Shown one piece after another: positions 9,306 to 18,386 of a DNA stretch of 64,000 nucleotides. The translations under genes and the position numbers were made by a program. Source of the stretch: Megasphaera coli (GTDB lineage Bacteria > Bacillota > Negativicutes > Veillonellales > Megasphaeraceae); NCBI RefSeq assembly GCF_900095855.1, contig NZ_FMIY01000002.1, positions 425,322 to 489,321 of the forward strand, read 5' to 3'. The stretch's first letter is position 1, and each line of letters starts with the position of its first letter. The notes under the pieces were generated by a model that was given only the letters and a program-made list of their open reading frames with translations, was not told the DNA's origin and searched no databases.

Positions 9306-10205
9306 GTGTCTTTTCCCAAGCGTGTACGTATTCAGGAATGTTGTCCCCGGGACGGATGGCAGAATCATAGCGACTTTATTCCGACGGAGACGAAAATAAA
9401 ATACATAAAAAAGATGATTGACTGCGGCATTAAGATGATGGAAGTGACGAGTTTCGTCAATCCGAAAGTCATGCCTCAAATGACCGATGCGAAAGAAGTG
9501 TATAGAGATGTTAAAGACTATGCCTCGTCCCGTGACGTTACCTTGACGGCATTGGCTTTAAATAAGAGAGGCGTCGAAGATGCCGAGGCTGCAGGCGTAA
9601 GGACGGTGGAATTCGTACTCAGTGCCAGCGAAGAGCATAATTTACGCAATTCCCGCTGCACTGTCGAAGAGAGCCTGAACACGTTTAAAGAGCTGGCGTC
9701 TCATTCGGAAGGACTGGACGTAATCCTTTGCCTGCCTTGTGTATTCGGCTCCCCCTTCGGTGATGAAATTTCCTTGGAGCGGCTGCGGAAGATTATCGAC
9801 GTAGCCCGCAGCGTAGGTGTGGAATCCTTCGGATTGGCCGATACGGCAGGCATATCCGCGCCTGATCATACGCGGGAAATATTACGCTTTTTTGCAAATT
9901 ATGCCGATATCAGTAAAATCAGTGTTCACTTCCATGACACGTACGGTATGGGCATTGCCAATGCGTACGTCGCACTGGAAGAAGGATTTACCCGTTTGGA
10001 TTCTTCCTTGGCGGCCATGGGAGGATGCCCTTTTTCTCCCGGAGCCAAAGGAAATATTTCGACAGAAGATCTGGTTTACATGTGCGAGGCCATGGGCATA
10101 GAAACGGGATGCGATTTGCCGGCCCTGGCTCAAACGGCGAAAAGCATGTGTAACGATATTCATGCCGACTTGGGCGGCAGCTTCAGCTTGGCCTGCTGCG
10201 ATTGA
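9306..10205 (+). CDS. Hydroxymethylglutaryl-CoA lyase family protein
   Basis: A 299-residue TIM-barrel lyase of the HMG-CoA lyase branch of the DRE-TIM superfamily, cleaving a 3-hydroxyacyl-CoA to acetyl-CoA and a keto acid. Visible are PRDGWQN (catalytic Arg-Asp; the usual motif has Leu where this has Trp), EVTSFVNPK, the metal ligands in VHFHDTYGMGIAN, and the catalytic-cysteine loop MGGCPFSPGAKGN. Start is GTG 9306, 8 bases after GAGAGGTGG; the longer frame overlaps the permease gene and lacks a ribosome site. Citramalyl-CoA or HMG-CoA are both plausible substrates. It is the last gene of the operon, with a terminator after it. Confidence 0.87.
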   Translation: MSFPKRVRIQECCPRDGWQNHSDFIPTETKIKYIKKMIDCGIKMMEVTSFVNPKVMPQMTDAKEVYRDVKDYASSRDVTLTALALNKRGVEDAEAAGVRTVEFVLSASEEHNLRNSRCTVEESLNTFKELASHSEGLDVILCLPCVFGSPFGDEISLERLRKIIDVARSVGVESFGLADTAGISAPDHTREILRFFANYADISKISVHFHDTYGMGIANAYVALEEGFTRLDSSLAAMGGCPFSPGAKGNISTEDLVYMCEAMGIETGCDLPALAQTAKSMCNDIHADLGGSFSLACCD

Positions 10206-10256
10206 TCGTGACAAAAAGAAAATTAACTATCCGGTTTAATATCTTTTTCCATGATA

Positions 10257-10292
10257 AAGCCCGGACATTCTGCACGCAGAATGTCCGGGCTT
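10257..10292. terminator. Bidirectional terminator between convergent genes
   Basis: A perfect 17 bp inverted repeat beginning AAGCCCGGACATTCTGC, with its reverse complement two bases later, lies between the lyase gene (+) and fba (-). A-rich sequence on the left and TTA on the right allow use in both directions. Confidence 0.85.
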
Positions 10293-10316
10293 ATCCGCTA
10301 TAAAATAAAAGCTGTA

Positions 10317-11285
10317 TTATGCTTTGTTTTCCGAGCCTAATACTTCCTTAATTTTGTGTTTTACAATGTCCTTGACGAATTGACGGCCGTCTTTTAAGTA
10401 TTGGCGCGGATCGAAGTGATCCGGATGGGCCGTGAGATGCTGCCGTACACCTGCCGTCAGGGCAAGACGCAGATCCGAATCGACGTTGATCTTGCACACG
10501 GCCAGAGATGCCGCACGGCGCAGCTGGTCTTCAGGGATGCCGATGGCTTCGTCCAGCCTGCCGCCGTTGGCATTGATGATTTTAACGTATTCCGGGACGA
10601 CCGACGATGCACCGTGGAGGACGATGGGGAAGTCGGGCAGGCGTTTCGCTACTTTTTCGAGAATGTCGAAGCGCAGTGTAGGCGGCACGTAAACACCGTC
10701 TTTGGTGAGCGTACATTGTTCGGGCCTGAATTTATACGCGCCGTGGCTCGTGCCGATGGCGATGGCCAGAGAATCGACACCTGTCCGCTCGACAAATTCT
10801 TCAACCTCTTCAGGCCGGGTATACGACGCTTCGTCGTCGGCGACCTTGACATCGTCTTCAATACCTGCAAGCTTGCCGAGTTCCGCCTCTACAACGACGC
10901 CGTGCGCATGTGCGTATTCGACGACCCGTTTGGCCAGTTCAATGTTTTCGTCAAACTCATACTGGGAGCCGTCGATCATGACGGACGTAAAGCCGCCGTC
11001 AATGCAGTCCTTACACGTTTCAAAATCGGCACCGTGGTCGAGATGAAGGGCCATGGGGATGTTCGGAAATTCTTCCAGCGCCGCTTTGACGAGATGCTTC
11101 AGGTATGCGGGCTTCGCATATTTGCGCGCTCCTGCCGACGCCTGAAGAATGACGGGCGAGTTCATATCTCCCGCCGCTTCCGTGACGGCCTGGACGATTT
11201 CCATGTTGTTGATGTTGAAGGCGCCGACGGCATAATGGCCGGCGTAGGCTTTTTTGAACATTTCCGTAGTAGTAACTAAGGGCAT
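10317..11285 (-). CDS. fba: Class II fructose-1,6-bisphosphate aldolase
   Basis: A 322-residue zinc-dependent aldolase of glycolysis/gluconeogenesis interconverting fructose-1,6-bisphosphate with dihydroxyacetone phosphate and glyceraldehyde-3-phosphate. Signatures visible: YAVGAFNINNMEI, zinc-ligand region ALHLDHGADFETC, SVMIDGSQYEFDEN, EAELGKLAGIEDD, and AIGTSHGAYKF with a metal histidine. Length fits the family. Start ATG 11285 follows AAGGAGGAA. It is downstream of a pseudouridine synthase gene on the same strand with a 12-base gap, so they may share a transcript ending at the convergent terminator. Confidence 0.95.
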   Translation of the reverse strand: MPLVTTTEMFKKAYAGHYAVGAFNINNMEIVQAVTEAAGDMNSPVILQASAGARKYAKPAYLKHLVKAALEEFPNIPMALHLDHGADFETCKDCIDGGFTSVMIDGSQYEFDENIELAKRVVEYAHAHGVVVEAELGKLAGIEDDVKVADDEASYTRPEEVEEFVERTGVDSLAIAIGTSHGAYKFRPEQCTLTKDGVYVPPTLRFDILEKVAKRLPDFPIVLHGASSVVPEYVKIINANGGRLDEAIGIPEDQLRRAASLAVCKINVDSDLRLALTAGVRQHLTAHPDHFDPRQYLKDGRQFVKDIVKHKIKEVLGSENKA

Positions 11286-11297
11286 TTGTGTTCCTCC

Positions 11298-12188
11298 TTA
11301 AATTGTATGAGTCTTAAAATCCCAGCCGGCCTTTTGCACTAAGCTGTGCATATCCGCCGGCAGGGGTGAGTAAACGGCAATGATTTTTTTGGTCACAGGA
11401 TGCAGAAATTGCATGCGCCAAGCGTGCAGCCCCTGCCGCCGTAAGAGCTCCCGACCGCCGCCGTAGAGATCGTCGCCTACAAGGGGGTGGCCCAAATAAG
11501 CGCTGTGTACACGAATTTGGTGTGTCCGTCCCGTCGCAAGGATAACTTGGACGAGACTGTACGTCTTATTTGCTTCGAGACGAAAAAAATCCGAGTGAGC
11601 CGGTTTTCCGTCCGGGCAGGTGCAGCGCTTAATAATGCTTTCCGGATCCCGGCCGACAGGCGCGTGAACCGTTGCCATGGCAGCCGGAAAAAATCCTTCC
11701 GTCAGAGCCAAATAAGAGCGCTTATAAAAGCGGTCCTTGCCGTCGAAGAGATGTTGAATATGGGGATACTTGGCAATGAGACAGAGGCCGGATGTATTTC
11801 TGTCCAGGCGGTGCATGGGATGGTAAGAAAGAGTAAGGCCCCGCTTTCCATAATAATACATGACCGCGTTTGCCAAGGTGCCGGTCCGTTCGCCGCTCGT
11901 TTGGTGCATGAGCATTCCCGCCGGCTTATTAACGACGAGGAGCCAATCATCCTCGTAGGCAATATCGAGATCGATGGGCTCCGCCGCAACGGTATCCGCC
12001 GCGGGGAAGGTGACTTCGATGACATCTCCTTCTTCTACAAGGACGCGCAAATCCGTTGCCGTACCGTTTCGCCTGCAAAGACCTTCATGCTTAATGCGGC
12101 GGCGCATGCCGGCGGATATGCCGAAATGACGCAGCGCACCTGCTACGGACGTGGGCTTATGCAGCTGTCCTACTGTAAATCGAATCAT
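11298..12188 (-). CDS. RluA/RluD-family pseudouridine synthase
   Basis: A 296-residue RNA pseudouridine synthase. An S4-like N-terminal segment (TSVAGALRHFGISAGMRRRIK) precedes the catalytic domain with HRLDRNTSGLCLIAK, whose Asp is the catalytic residue, and GRTHQIRVHSAYLGHPLVGD. It modifies rRNA or tRNA uridines; the exact site is not predictable. I start it at 12188 (MIRFTVGQL), where GGAGAAG lies 8 bases upstream; a 62-codon upstream in-frame extension is not typical of the family and overlaps the dnaG promoter region. Divergent from dnaG. Confidence 0.9.
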   Translation of the reverse strand: MIRFTVGQLHKPTSVAGALRHFGISAGMRRRIKHEGLCRRNGTATDLRVLVEEGDVIEVTFPAADTVAAEPIDLDIAYEDDWLLVVNKPAGMLMHQTSGERTGTLANAVMYYYGKRGLTLSYHPMHRLDRNTSGLCLIAKYPHIQHLFDGKDRFYKRSYLALTEGFFPAAMATVHAPVGRDPESIIKRCTCPDGKPAHSDFFRLEANKTYSLVQVILATGRTHQIRVHSAYLGHPLVGDDLYGGGRELLRRQGLHAWRMQFLHPVTKKIIAVYSPLPADMHSLVQKAGWDFKTHTI

Positions 12189-12406
12189 TTGACACTTCTC
12201 CGGAATGAGAATTCTTCGCTCCTGCCGTATACATATTATACAGAATTGATGTCGATAAATCCATATAAAAGGCCGGTCATGAAGCCTTCCCGCATGATTA
12301 TAAGCGGAAATTGGCAAAGGCAGGCCGAAAAAAGCAGGAAATAAAGCATATCCATAGAATAGTATATAAAGCATAATAAATTGGACAGTACAGGTGAGCT
12401 GCGACG

Positions 12407-14233
12407 ATGAGATTTTCAGATGAATTTATCGAACAAGTACGGCAGGCAAACGATATTGTCTCCGTTATTTCGGACTATGTAAGTCTGAAGCGGAGGGGGA
12501 GTAATTTTTGGGCCTGCTGTCCTTTTCATAATGAAAAGACCGCGTCTTTCAGCGTTGCTGCCGATAAGGGCTTTTTTTATTGTTTCGGCTGCCATGCTGC
12601 CGGTGATGTGTTCAAGTTTATTATGAAAAGAGAAAACCTCACTTTCGGCGAAGCCGTACAGAGACTTGCCGAAAGAGCGCACATTCCCTTGCCCGAAGCG
12701 GAACGGACGGAAGAGGAAAAGAAGCGGGACCGCATGAGGCAGCGCCTCTTTTCCATAAACGAGATGGCCTGCAGCTTCTTTCATAATTGTCTCGTCAAGA
12801 CGAAGTACGGCGAACCGGGACTGGCTTATTTCAAGCAGCGCGGCCTTACGGAACAGACTATTCGCGACTTTCGTCTCGGCTTTGCACCGGACAGCTGGAA
12901 TAAGTTGTCCGACGCGTTCATGAAAAAGGGAATAAGCGGCAAAGAGCTGGTGAAATTAGGGCTGGCTAAAGAAAAAAACGGCCGTTATTACGATGCTTTT
13001 CGCAATCGTGTTATCTTTCCCATTTACGACGGCCGGAATCGGGTCGTCGGCTTCGGCGGCCGCGTTCTCGGCGACAGTAAGCCGAAGTATTTGAATTCGC
13101 CGGAAACACCGGTTTTCAATAAGCGGCAAATTCTTTTCGCCTTCAACAAGGCTCATCGCTCCGTGTACAGCGAAGGCAGGGCGGTTCTCGTCGAAGGCTA
13201 TATGGATGTCGTTTCCGCCCACAACCGCGGTGTTACGAATGTAGTGGCTTCGCTGGGAACGTCCTTTACGGCCGAACAGGCACGGCTCCTGCAGCGTCAG
13301 GCAAAGGAACTCATCCTTGCCTACGACATGGATAATGCCGGCAGGCAGGCGACGCTGCGGGCCATGGAAATCGTGCGCACCCTGGGTATGAATATTCGCG
13401 TTCTCTCTCTCCCTGACGGCAAGGACCCGGACGAGTATATTAACGCTCACGGGGAAGCGGCCTTTAAAGAGGCCCTGGCCGGTGCGCCGAACGTTCTCGA
13501 TTACATGCTTTACACGAGCCTGCGGGAGAACGACGCAGCCACGCTGGAAGGAAAGTCGGCCGTTACGGCGGCGGTTATGCCCGTCCTCGTGCAGACGGAC
13601 AGCCCCATTATCGTGGAAGCCTTCATGAAGAAGATGGCTGAACGTCTGCAGATCGATGAAAACGCCGTGCGCAGTGAGTACAACGCCTATGTGCGCGCTC
13701 ATCCTGAAGCCGGCGGCAGACAGGTTGTCATTTCCCGTGCCGTGTCAAGGCAAAATGCGGCCGCCCGCGGCGTAAACTCCATGGCCGTGGCGGAAGAAAA
13801 CATTTTGCGTTATCTTCTGGAGCATCCCGGCTTTTACGGGTCCGTAAAGGAAAAAATAGTACCGACCTATTTTACCGACTTGAAGCGCCGCGGCGTTTAT
13901 GAGAAAATAGACCGGCAACACACGGCAAACGGCACCTATTCGCTCCAATCCGTACAGGAAGAGCTGACAGCGGAAGAAAGTGAAGAACTGGCGCGTATTA
14001 TGGTCCTTGAGGACGTACCCATCGACGAGCATGTGCTCTTTGATTACGTGCTGCGTTTCCAGCTGGCAAGTGTGCAGGCGGAATACCGTGTACACAGCGC
14101 TTTGGCCGCCGAATACAGTGTGCACGACGACGGACGCTTAAAAGAAGAATTGGCCATATGTAAAGAGTTGAATGAAAAAATAAAACAACTGATTTTGTCT
14201 GCAAAGAAAGGAGCGCACACTAATGGCAACTAA
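12407..14233 (+). CDS. dnaG: DNA primase
   Basis: A 608-residue primase that makes RNA primers at the replication fork. The N-terminal CHC2-type zinc ribbon ([12 protein letters not shown] ... [11 protein letters not shown]) spans residues ~38-65. The TOPRIM domain carries [14 protein letters not shown] and [12 protein letters not shown], with the acidic catalytic residues. The C-terminal part is the DnaB-helicase-binding region. It starts at ATG 12407. Its 3' end overlaps rpoD by 11 bases, giving the classic dnaG-rpoD part of the macromolecular synthesis operon; rpsU is not adjacent. Confidence 0.96.
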   Translation: MRFSDEFIEQVRQANDIVSVISDYVSLKRRGSNFWACCPFHNEKTASFSVAADKGFFYCFGCHAAGDVFKFIMKRENLTFGEAVQRLAERAHIPLPEAERTEEEKKRDRMRQRLFSINEMACSFFHNCLVKTKYGEPGLAYFKQRGLTEQTIRDFRLGFAPDSWNKLSDAFMKKGISGKELVKLGLAKEKNGRYYDAFRNRVIFPIYDGRNRVVGFGGRVLGDSKPKYLNSPETPVFNKRQILFAFNKAHRSVYSEGRAVLVEGYMDVVSAHNRGVTNVVASLGTSFTAEQARLLQRQAKELILAYDMDNAGRQATLRAMEIVRTLGMNIRVLSLPDGKDPDEYINAHGEAAFKEALAGAPNVLDYMLYTSLRENDAATLEGKSAVTAAVMPVLVQTDSPIIVEAFMKKMAERLQIDENAVRSEYNAYVRAHPEAGGRQVVISRAVSRQNAAARGVNSMAVAEENILRYLLEHPGFYGSVKEKIVPTYFTDLKRRGVYEKIDRQHTANGTYSLQSVQEELTAEESEELARIMVLEDVPIDEHVLFDYVLRFQLASVQAEYRVHSALAAEYSVHDDGRLKEELAICKELNEKIKQLILSAKKGAHTNGN

Positions 14234-15542
14234 GAAAAAAGAAGCGGAAGAACAAGCCGTGTCGGCGGAAAAAACTGCAGCCGTCGCGGAAGAAAGCGCC
14301 CCCGTAAAGCAGGCCGCCGCAAAGAAGGCAACGAAAAAAAAGCAAACTGCAAAGACGGCGAAGACCGCGTCCAAGAAGAAAGCGGAAAAAAAGAGAATTT
14401 CCGATGAAGAACGACGGACCCGCTCGTTGGAACATATTCAGGAACTTTGCGAAAAGGGCAAGGGGCAAGGTTGTTTGACGTACACGGAAATCATGAATGC
14501 CATGGGCGAGTACGACATGACGGCCGACGAAATGGATCGTATGTATGAATATTTTGCCGACAACGGCATCGATATTATCGGCGAGTCGGAGCAGATCAAC
14601 GGGAACGAAAGCATAAATGACGACGAAGACGAAAAAGACGATAAATCGGTCAATGTCAACCTGTCCGTGCCGGAAGGCGTCAATATTGATGACCCGGTTC
14701 GCATGTATTTGAAAGAAATCGGCCGCGTTCCACTTTTGTCGGCAGAAGAAGAAATTATACTGGCGAAGCGCATTGAAGCGGGCAACGGCGAAACCGCGAC
14801 AGCTGAAGAAATAAGCGTCGGCAACTTGGCGAAGAAAAAATTGACTGATGCCAACTTGCGCCTCGTTGTCAGCATTGCCAAGCGGTATGTAGGAAGGGGC
14901 ATGCTTTTTCTCGACCTCATTCAGGAAGGGAATCTGGGCCTTTTAAAAGCCGTTGAAAAGTTTGATTACAGCAAGGGCTATAAATTCAGTACATATGCGA
15001 CCTGGTGGATTCGTCAGGCCATTACGCGCGCCATTGCCGACCAGGCGCGGACCATCCGTATTCCCGTTCACATGGTGGAAACAATCAATAAACTTATCCG
15101 CATTTCCCGGCAACTCCTGCAGGATAAGGGACGCGAACCCTTGCCGGAAGAGATTGCGGAAAAAATGGGCGTTTCCGTTGAACGGGTACGGGAAATTATG
15201 AAGATTGCTCAAGAGCCGGTTTCCCTGGAAACGCCCATTGGTGAAGAAGAAGATTCTCACTTGGGCGATTTCATTGAAGACCATGAAGCGATTGCTCCCG
15301 ATGACGCGGCATCCTTCATTTTGCTCAAAGAACAGATAGAAGATGTATTTTCATGCCTTACGGACAGAGAACGGAAGGTCCTTTACTTGCGCTTCGGCCT
15401 GAAAGACGGCCGGCCGCGGACCTTGGAAGAAGTAGGACAGCACTTCAATGTTACGCGTGAACGTATTCGCCAGATTGAAGGAAAGGCGCTCAGCAAACTG
15501 CGTAACTGGGGCAAGCGGGAAAAGATTAAAGACTTCTTGTAA
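14223..15542 (+). CDS. rpoD: Primary sigma factor RpoD (sigma-70/SigA) with Lys/Ala-rich N-terminal tail
   Basis: A 439-residue housekeeping sigma factor. Regions 1.2 to 4.2 are intact: [17 protein letters not shown] (1.2), [12 protein letters not shown] and [21 protein letters not shown] (2.1-2.2), the -10-recognition stretch [19 protein letters not shown], region 3 [10 protein letters not shown], and the region 4 helix-turn-helix [20 protein letters not shown]. Ahead of region 1.1 is an unusual ~60-residue tail dominated by Lys, Ala and Thr, with KKA/KKK repeats resembling a histone H1 tail. ATG 14223 follows AAAGGAG and lies inside the dnaG end, implying translational coupling. Confidence 0.96.
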   Translation: MATKKKEAEEQAVSAEKTAAVAEESAPVKQAAAKKATKKKQTAKTAKTASKKKAEKKRISDEERRTRSLEHIQELCEKGKGQGCLTYTEIMNAMGEYDMTADEMDRMYEYFADNGIDIIGESEQINGNESINDDEDEKDDKSVNVNLSVPEGVNIDDPVRMYLKEIGRVPLLSAEEEIILAKRIEAGNGETATAEEISVGNLAKKKLTDANLRLVVSIAKRYVGRGMLFLDLIQEGNLGLLKAVEKFDYSKGYKFSTYATWWIRQAITRAIADQARTIRIPVHMVETINKLIRISRQLLQDKGREPLPEEIAEKMGVSVERVREIMKIAQEPVSLETPIGEEEDSHLGDFIEDHEAIAPDDAASFILLKEQIEDVFSCLTDRERKVLYLRFGLKDGRPRTLEEVGQHFNVTRERIRQIEGKALSKLRNWGKREKIKDFL

Positions 15543-15556
15543 GTATATGCAGAATA

Positions 15557-15596
15557 GAAAAGGGCGACCCCGACGGTTTATCCGGGGCGCCCTTTT
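15557..15596. terminator. Terminator between rpoD and metI
   Basis: AAAAGGGCG-CCCCG pairs with CGGGG-CGCCCTTTT across a short ACGGTTTAT loop; A and T tracts on both sides suit both convergent transcripts. Confidence 0.85.
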
Positions 15597-15614
15597 CGTA
15601 TAGCCGTAAAGAGG

Positions 15615-16268
15615 TTACTTCTTGTTCGTTTTATGAGAGAGGAAATCGCCGCATGCCTGAATGAGGTTGACACCGATGATCAGGATAACGATAGTTGCCA
15701 ACATGACATCGGCGCGGAAACGCTGATAGCCGTAGCGGATGGCAATGTCGCCGAGGCCGCCGCCGCCGATGGCGCCGGCCATGGCGGAGGAGCCGATGAG
15801 ATTGACGACGAGAACCGTAATGTTGTTGATCAGCGTGGGCAAGGCTTCGGGAAGTAAAACCTTATAAATGATTTGCAAAGGGCTTGCCCCCATGGACTGG
15901 GCCGCTTCAACGAGGCCGTAGTCGACGTCGCGCACGGACGTTTCCACGAGACGGCTTAAGAAAGGAATAGCCACGATTGTCAAGGGCACGCAAGCTGCCG
16001 TCGTACCGATGGACGTACCGGCGACTATTCTCGTAAAGGGAATGATGGCTACCATGAGGATGATGAAGGGGATCGAGCGGATGATATTGATGACCGTGCC
16101 TAATACACGGTTGATGAAGGCATTTTCCAGAATGTGTCCGCGGCTTGTAGTGACCAGCGTAATGCCCAGCGGAATGCCGACAGCCGTTGCAATGCACGTA
16201 GAGACGGCGACCATGATGGCTGTTTCTTCAATACCTTGGAGGAGAAGTTTAATTATTTCCGGGGACAT
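15615..16268 (-). CDS. metI: Methionine ABC transporter permease
   Basis: A 217-residue inner-membrane permease with five to six membrane segments and the ABC EAA loop (EAAQSMGASPLQIIYKVLLPEALP), typical of MetI, which imports D/L-methionine with MetN and a lipoprotein MetQ. I choose ATG 16268 (MSPEIIKLL) because GAGGT lies 8 bases upstream; a GTG five codons earlier is alternative. It overlaps the end of metN by 20 bases. No metQ gene follows: a terminator comes directly after, so the binding protein must be encoded elsewhere or be shared. Confidence 0.92.
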   Translation of the reverse strand: MSPEIIKLLLQGIEETAIMVAVSTCIATAVGIPLGITLVTTSRGHILENAFINRVLGTVINIIRSIPFIILMVAIIPFTRIVAGTSIGTTAACVPLTIVAIPFLSRLVETSVRDVDYGLVEAAQSMGASPLQIIYKVLLPEALPTLINNITVLVVNLIGSSAMAGAIGGGGLGDIAIRYGYQRFRADVMLATIVILIIGVNLIQACGDFLSHKTNKK

Positions 16269-17292
16269 AGCCGAGTACCTCACTTTCTACGGGAAGGGTC
16301 TTAATGTAAGAAAAAGCCTTTGCCTGCGTTTCCATACTGCCGCTGATGACGACGATTAAGTAACCGAACGGTTCATCCTGAATGTAATCGATGTTGCCGT
16401 AGAGGACGCTCAAGTCCGCGTCGGAATGGCGAATGACATTGGCCATGAGCGGTTCATTCGTGACACTTCCCTTAAAACGCAGGCGTACGAGCATGTTGCG
16501 GCCTTCTGCAGGCTGGTCCGTCACGCCGAGTCGTGTAATTCCTTCCGGTACTTCCACATTGATGACGGATTTTACAAACTCCCGCATCGTTTCGGACTGC
16601 GGGTTTGTAAAGATGTCGACGACGCGGCCGCATTCTTTAATGACGCCGCCTTCGATGACGGCCACACGGTTGCAAATGTCCTTGATGACGGCCATTTCAT
16701 GCGTAATAATGATAATTGTAATGCCCAGGCGCTTATTAATATCCTGGAGCAGTGTGAGAATGGAATGGGTTGTCTGCGGGTCCAGGGCCGATGTCGCTTC
16801 GTCGCAGAGTAAAAGCTTCGGATCGCTGGCTAAGGCGCGGGCTATACCGACACGCTGCTTTTGGCCGCCTGAAAGCTGAGACGGATAGTTATACTGCCGA
16901 TCCGTCAGACCGACGAGTTCGAGGAGGCCTTCCACCTTATTGCGAATAATGTCCTTCGGCGTGCCCGTAAGTTCCAGGGGAAAGGCAATATTGTCAAAAA
17001 CCGTGCGGGAAGAAAGCAAATTGAAATGTTGAAAGATCATGCCGATAGATTTTCTTTCTTGCCGCAGTTGCAAGTCCGATAGGGTCGTCATGTCCCTGCC
17101 GTCGATGATGACTTTGCCCGTTGTCGGCCGTTCCAACATATTGATGCAGCGTACGAGCGTCGATTTGCCGGCGCCGCTCTTGCCGATAATACCGAAAATC
17201 TCGCCGGCCTTTACGGACAGGTCAATCCCCTTTAAGGCTTTAACCTGCGTTTTGGTGCCGTACGTTTTGGTAATATGCTCCAGTGTAATCAC
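16249..17292 (-). CDS. metN: Methionine ABC transporter ATP-binding protein
   Basis: An ABC ATPase of about 347 residues powering MetI. Walker A GIIGKSGAGKSTL, signature LSGGQKQRVGIARAL and Walker B LLLCDEATSALDP are intact. The C-terminal ~90 residues form the NIL domain (LVRLRFKGSVTNEPL...), which in MetN binds methionine and gives trans-inhibition. The start is probably GTG 17292 (MITLEHITK), 7-8 bases after AAAGGAG; a GTG three codons earlier overlaps that ribosome site. Expression is controlled by the SAM-I riboswitch just upstream. Confidence 0.93.
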   Translation of the reverse strand: MITLEHITKTYGTKTQVKALKGIDLSVKAGEIFGIIGKSGAGKSTLVRCINMLERPTTGKVIIDGRDMTTLSDLQLRQERKSIGMIFQHFNLLSSRTVFDNIAFPLELTGTPKDIIRNKVEGLLELVGLTDRQYNYPSQLSGGQKQRVGIARALASDPKLLLCDEATSALDPQTTHSILTLLQDINKRLGITIIIITHEMAVIKDICNRVAVIEGGVIKECGRVVDIFTNPQSETMREFVKSVINVEVPEGITRLGVTDQPAEGRNMLVRLRFKGSVTNEPLMANVIRHSDADLSVLYGNIDYIQDEPFGYLIVVISGSMETQAKAFSYIKTLPVESEVLGYVPGNN

Positions 17293-17332
17293 GAAATCCA
17301 CTCCTTTAAAAGGAAAAACTCAAAAGGGCAAC

Positions 17333-17356
17333 AAAAAAACCGTCAACAGATGACGG
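17333..17356 (-). terminator. Expression-platform terminator of the metNI riboswitch
   Basis: On the minus strand CCGTCA-TCTGT-TGACGG is followed by seven T residues, about 40 bases before metN. The left arm includes bases (GTCATCTG) that can alternatively pair with the riboswitch P1 region, the expected terminator/antiterminator switch. Confidence 0.8.
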
Positions 17357-17371
17357 CAATACGTATACAGC

Positions 17372-17464
17372 TTCATCTGTCGGAAAATCCGATGGAATTG
17401 GCACCTTCCCGAACGGGGGTTGCCGCAGCGTCATAGGGCCAATCCCTCGGCTGCTCTGGATGAA
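17372..17464 (-). promoter_or_regulatory. SAM-I (S-box) riboswitch controlling metNI
   Basis: The minus strand carries the S-box core in order: P1 strand TTCATC, CAGAG, GAGGGATTGGCCCTATGA, CGGCAACC, then AAGGTGCCAATTCC and the closing P1 strand GATGAA. These match the strongly conserved SAM-binding elements of SAM-I riboswitches. When S-adenosylmethionine is plentiful the downstream hairpin should form and stop transcription before metN. Recognised from consensus by eye; a covariance search would confirm the exact boundaries. Confidence 0.95.
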
Positions 17465-17637
17465 CGGATTATGATGTTGTCGGAAATGATAGTATCATGA
17501 ATGGGCGCCCTTGTCAAACGTGCCGAAAAGGGGGAAATTCTTTTTTACAGCAGGATATAAGCGGCATTTGTTGAATAGTATAAATAGAAAATTCTGTCGT
17601 TGTACAGGCGGGATTGCAAGGAAAAGGAGGTTTTATT

Positions 17638-18162
17638 ATGGCAACTATTGTCAGAGGAAAGAACTTGGAAGTAACACAGGCCTTAAAGGAATATGTGCTG
17701 AAGCACGAAAAGAAGATTACCAAATATTTTGACAGTGAAATAAATCTGCAAGCCATGCTTGCTGTAGAAAAAGAGCGCAAATCCGTGGAGCTTACGCTGA
17801 AAGTGGACGGTGTCGTCCTGCGCGTCGTCGAAGGCAATGAAGACATGTATGCCGCCATTGACGTCGTCTTCGACAAGATGGTGCGGCAAATTCATAAATA
17901 TAAGACCCGTATTGCCCGCCGTATTAAGAGCGGTTCTTTCCAGACACAGTTGGCTACGGAATCACCTGAATCGGAAGAAGTTTTTGAAGTGGTTCGCCGC
18001 AAGAAATTCGCTCCCCGCCCGATGGACGTGGAAGAAGCTATTTTACAGATGAACTTGGTAGGCCATGATTTCTTTGTTTTTCTCAATTCGGAAACGGAAG
18101 CGATCAGCGTCGTATATAAACGTAAACACGGCACGTACGGTCTCATCGAACCGGAAATGTAA
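17638..18162 (+). CDS. hpf: Ribosome hibernation promoting factor, long form
   Basis: A 174-residue long-form HPF (RaiA/YfiA family), which inactivates 70S ribosomes by driving 100S dimers in stationary phase. Residues 1-100 form the ribosome-binding domain (IVRGKNLEVTQALKEYV...), with a linker, then a C-terminal dimerisation domain of ~55 residues (VVRRKKFAPRPMDVEEAILQM ... GHDFFVF). ATG 17638 lies 8 bases after AAAAGGAGG; the preceding in-frame codons have no ribosome site. Single-gene unit with its own terminator. Confidence 0.95.
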   Translation: MATIVRGKNLEVTQALKEYVLKHEKKITKYFDSEINLQAMLAVEKERKSVELTLKVDGVVLRVVEGNEDMYAAIDVVFDKMVRQIHKYKTRIARRIKSGSFQTQLATESPESEEVFEVVRRKKFAPRPMDVEEAILQMNLVGHDFFVFLNSETEAISVVYKRKHGTYGLIEPEM

Positions 18163-18182
18163 CAGGTCTGCAGTAAGTTTTC

Positions 18183-18209
18183 AGCCGCCCTCTGCGTAGG
18201 GCGGCTTTT
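18183..18209 (+). terminator. Terminator of hpf
   Basis: AGCCGCCCT, a six-base loop, AGGGCGGCT and TTTTG form a strong 9 bp GC-rich intrinsic terminator 20 bases after the hpf stop. Confidence 0.9.
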
Positions 18210-18386
18210 GTGTATCGTTTTTAAGGCCGAATAAACAAGTCTCATTGATTATTTATTTTAATAAATGATATATATGTGTCAAGATTATTAATAGAAATTG
18301 ACCGGCCGTATATTCCTACAGTATTATATAATATTGAAAAAGTGCCTTTTTACGGTACTTATTATTACGTGAATGAGGTGTATATA

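Noticed and set aside
12188-12374. 62-codon N-terminal extension of the pseudouridine synthase
   Set aside because: A good ribosome site precedes ATG 12188 and the extension does not resemble the family.
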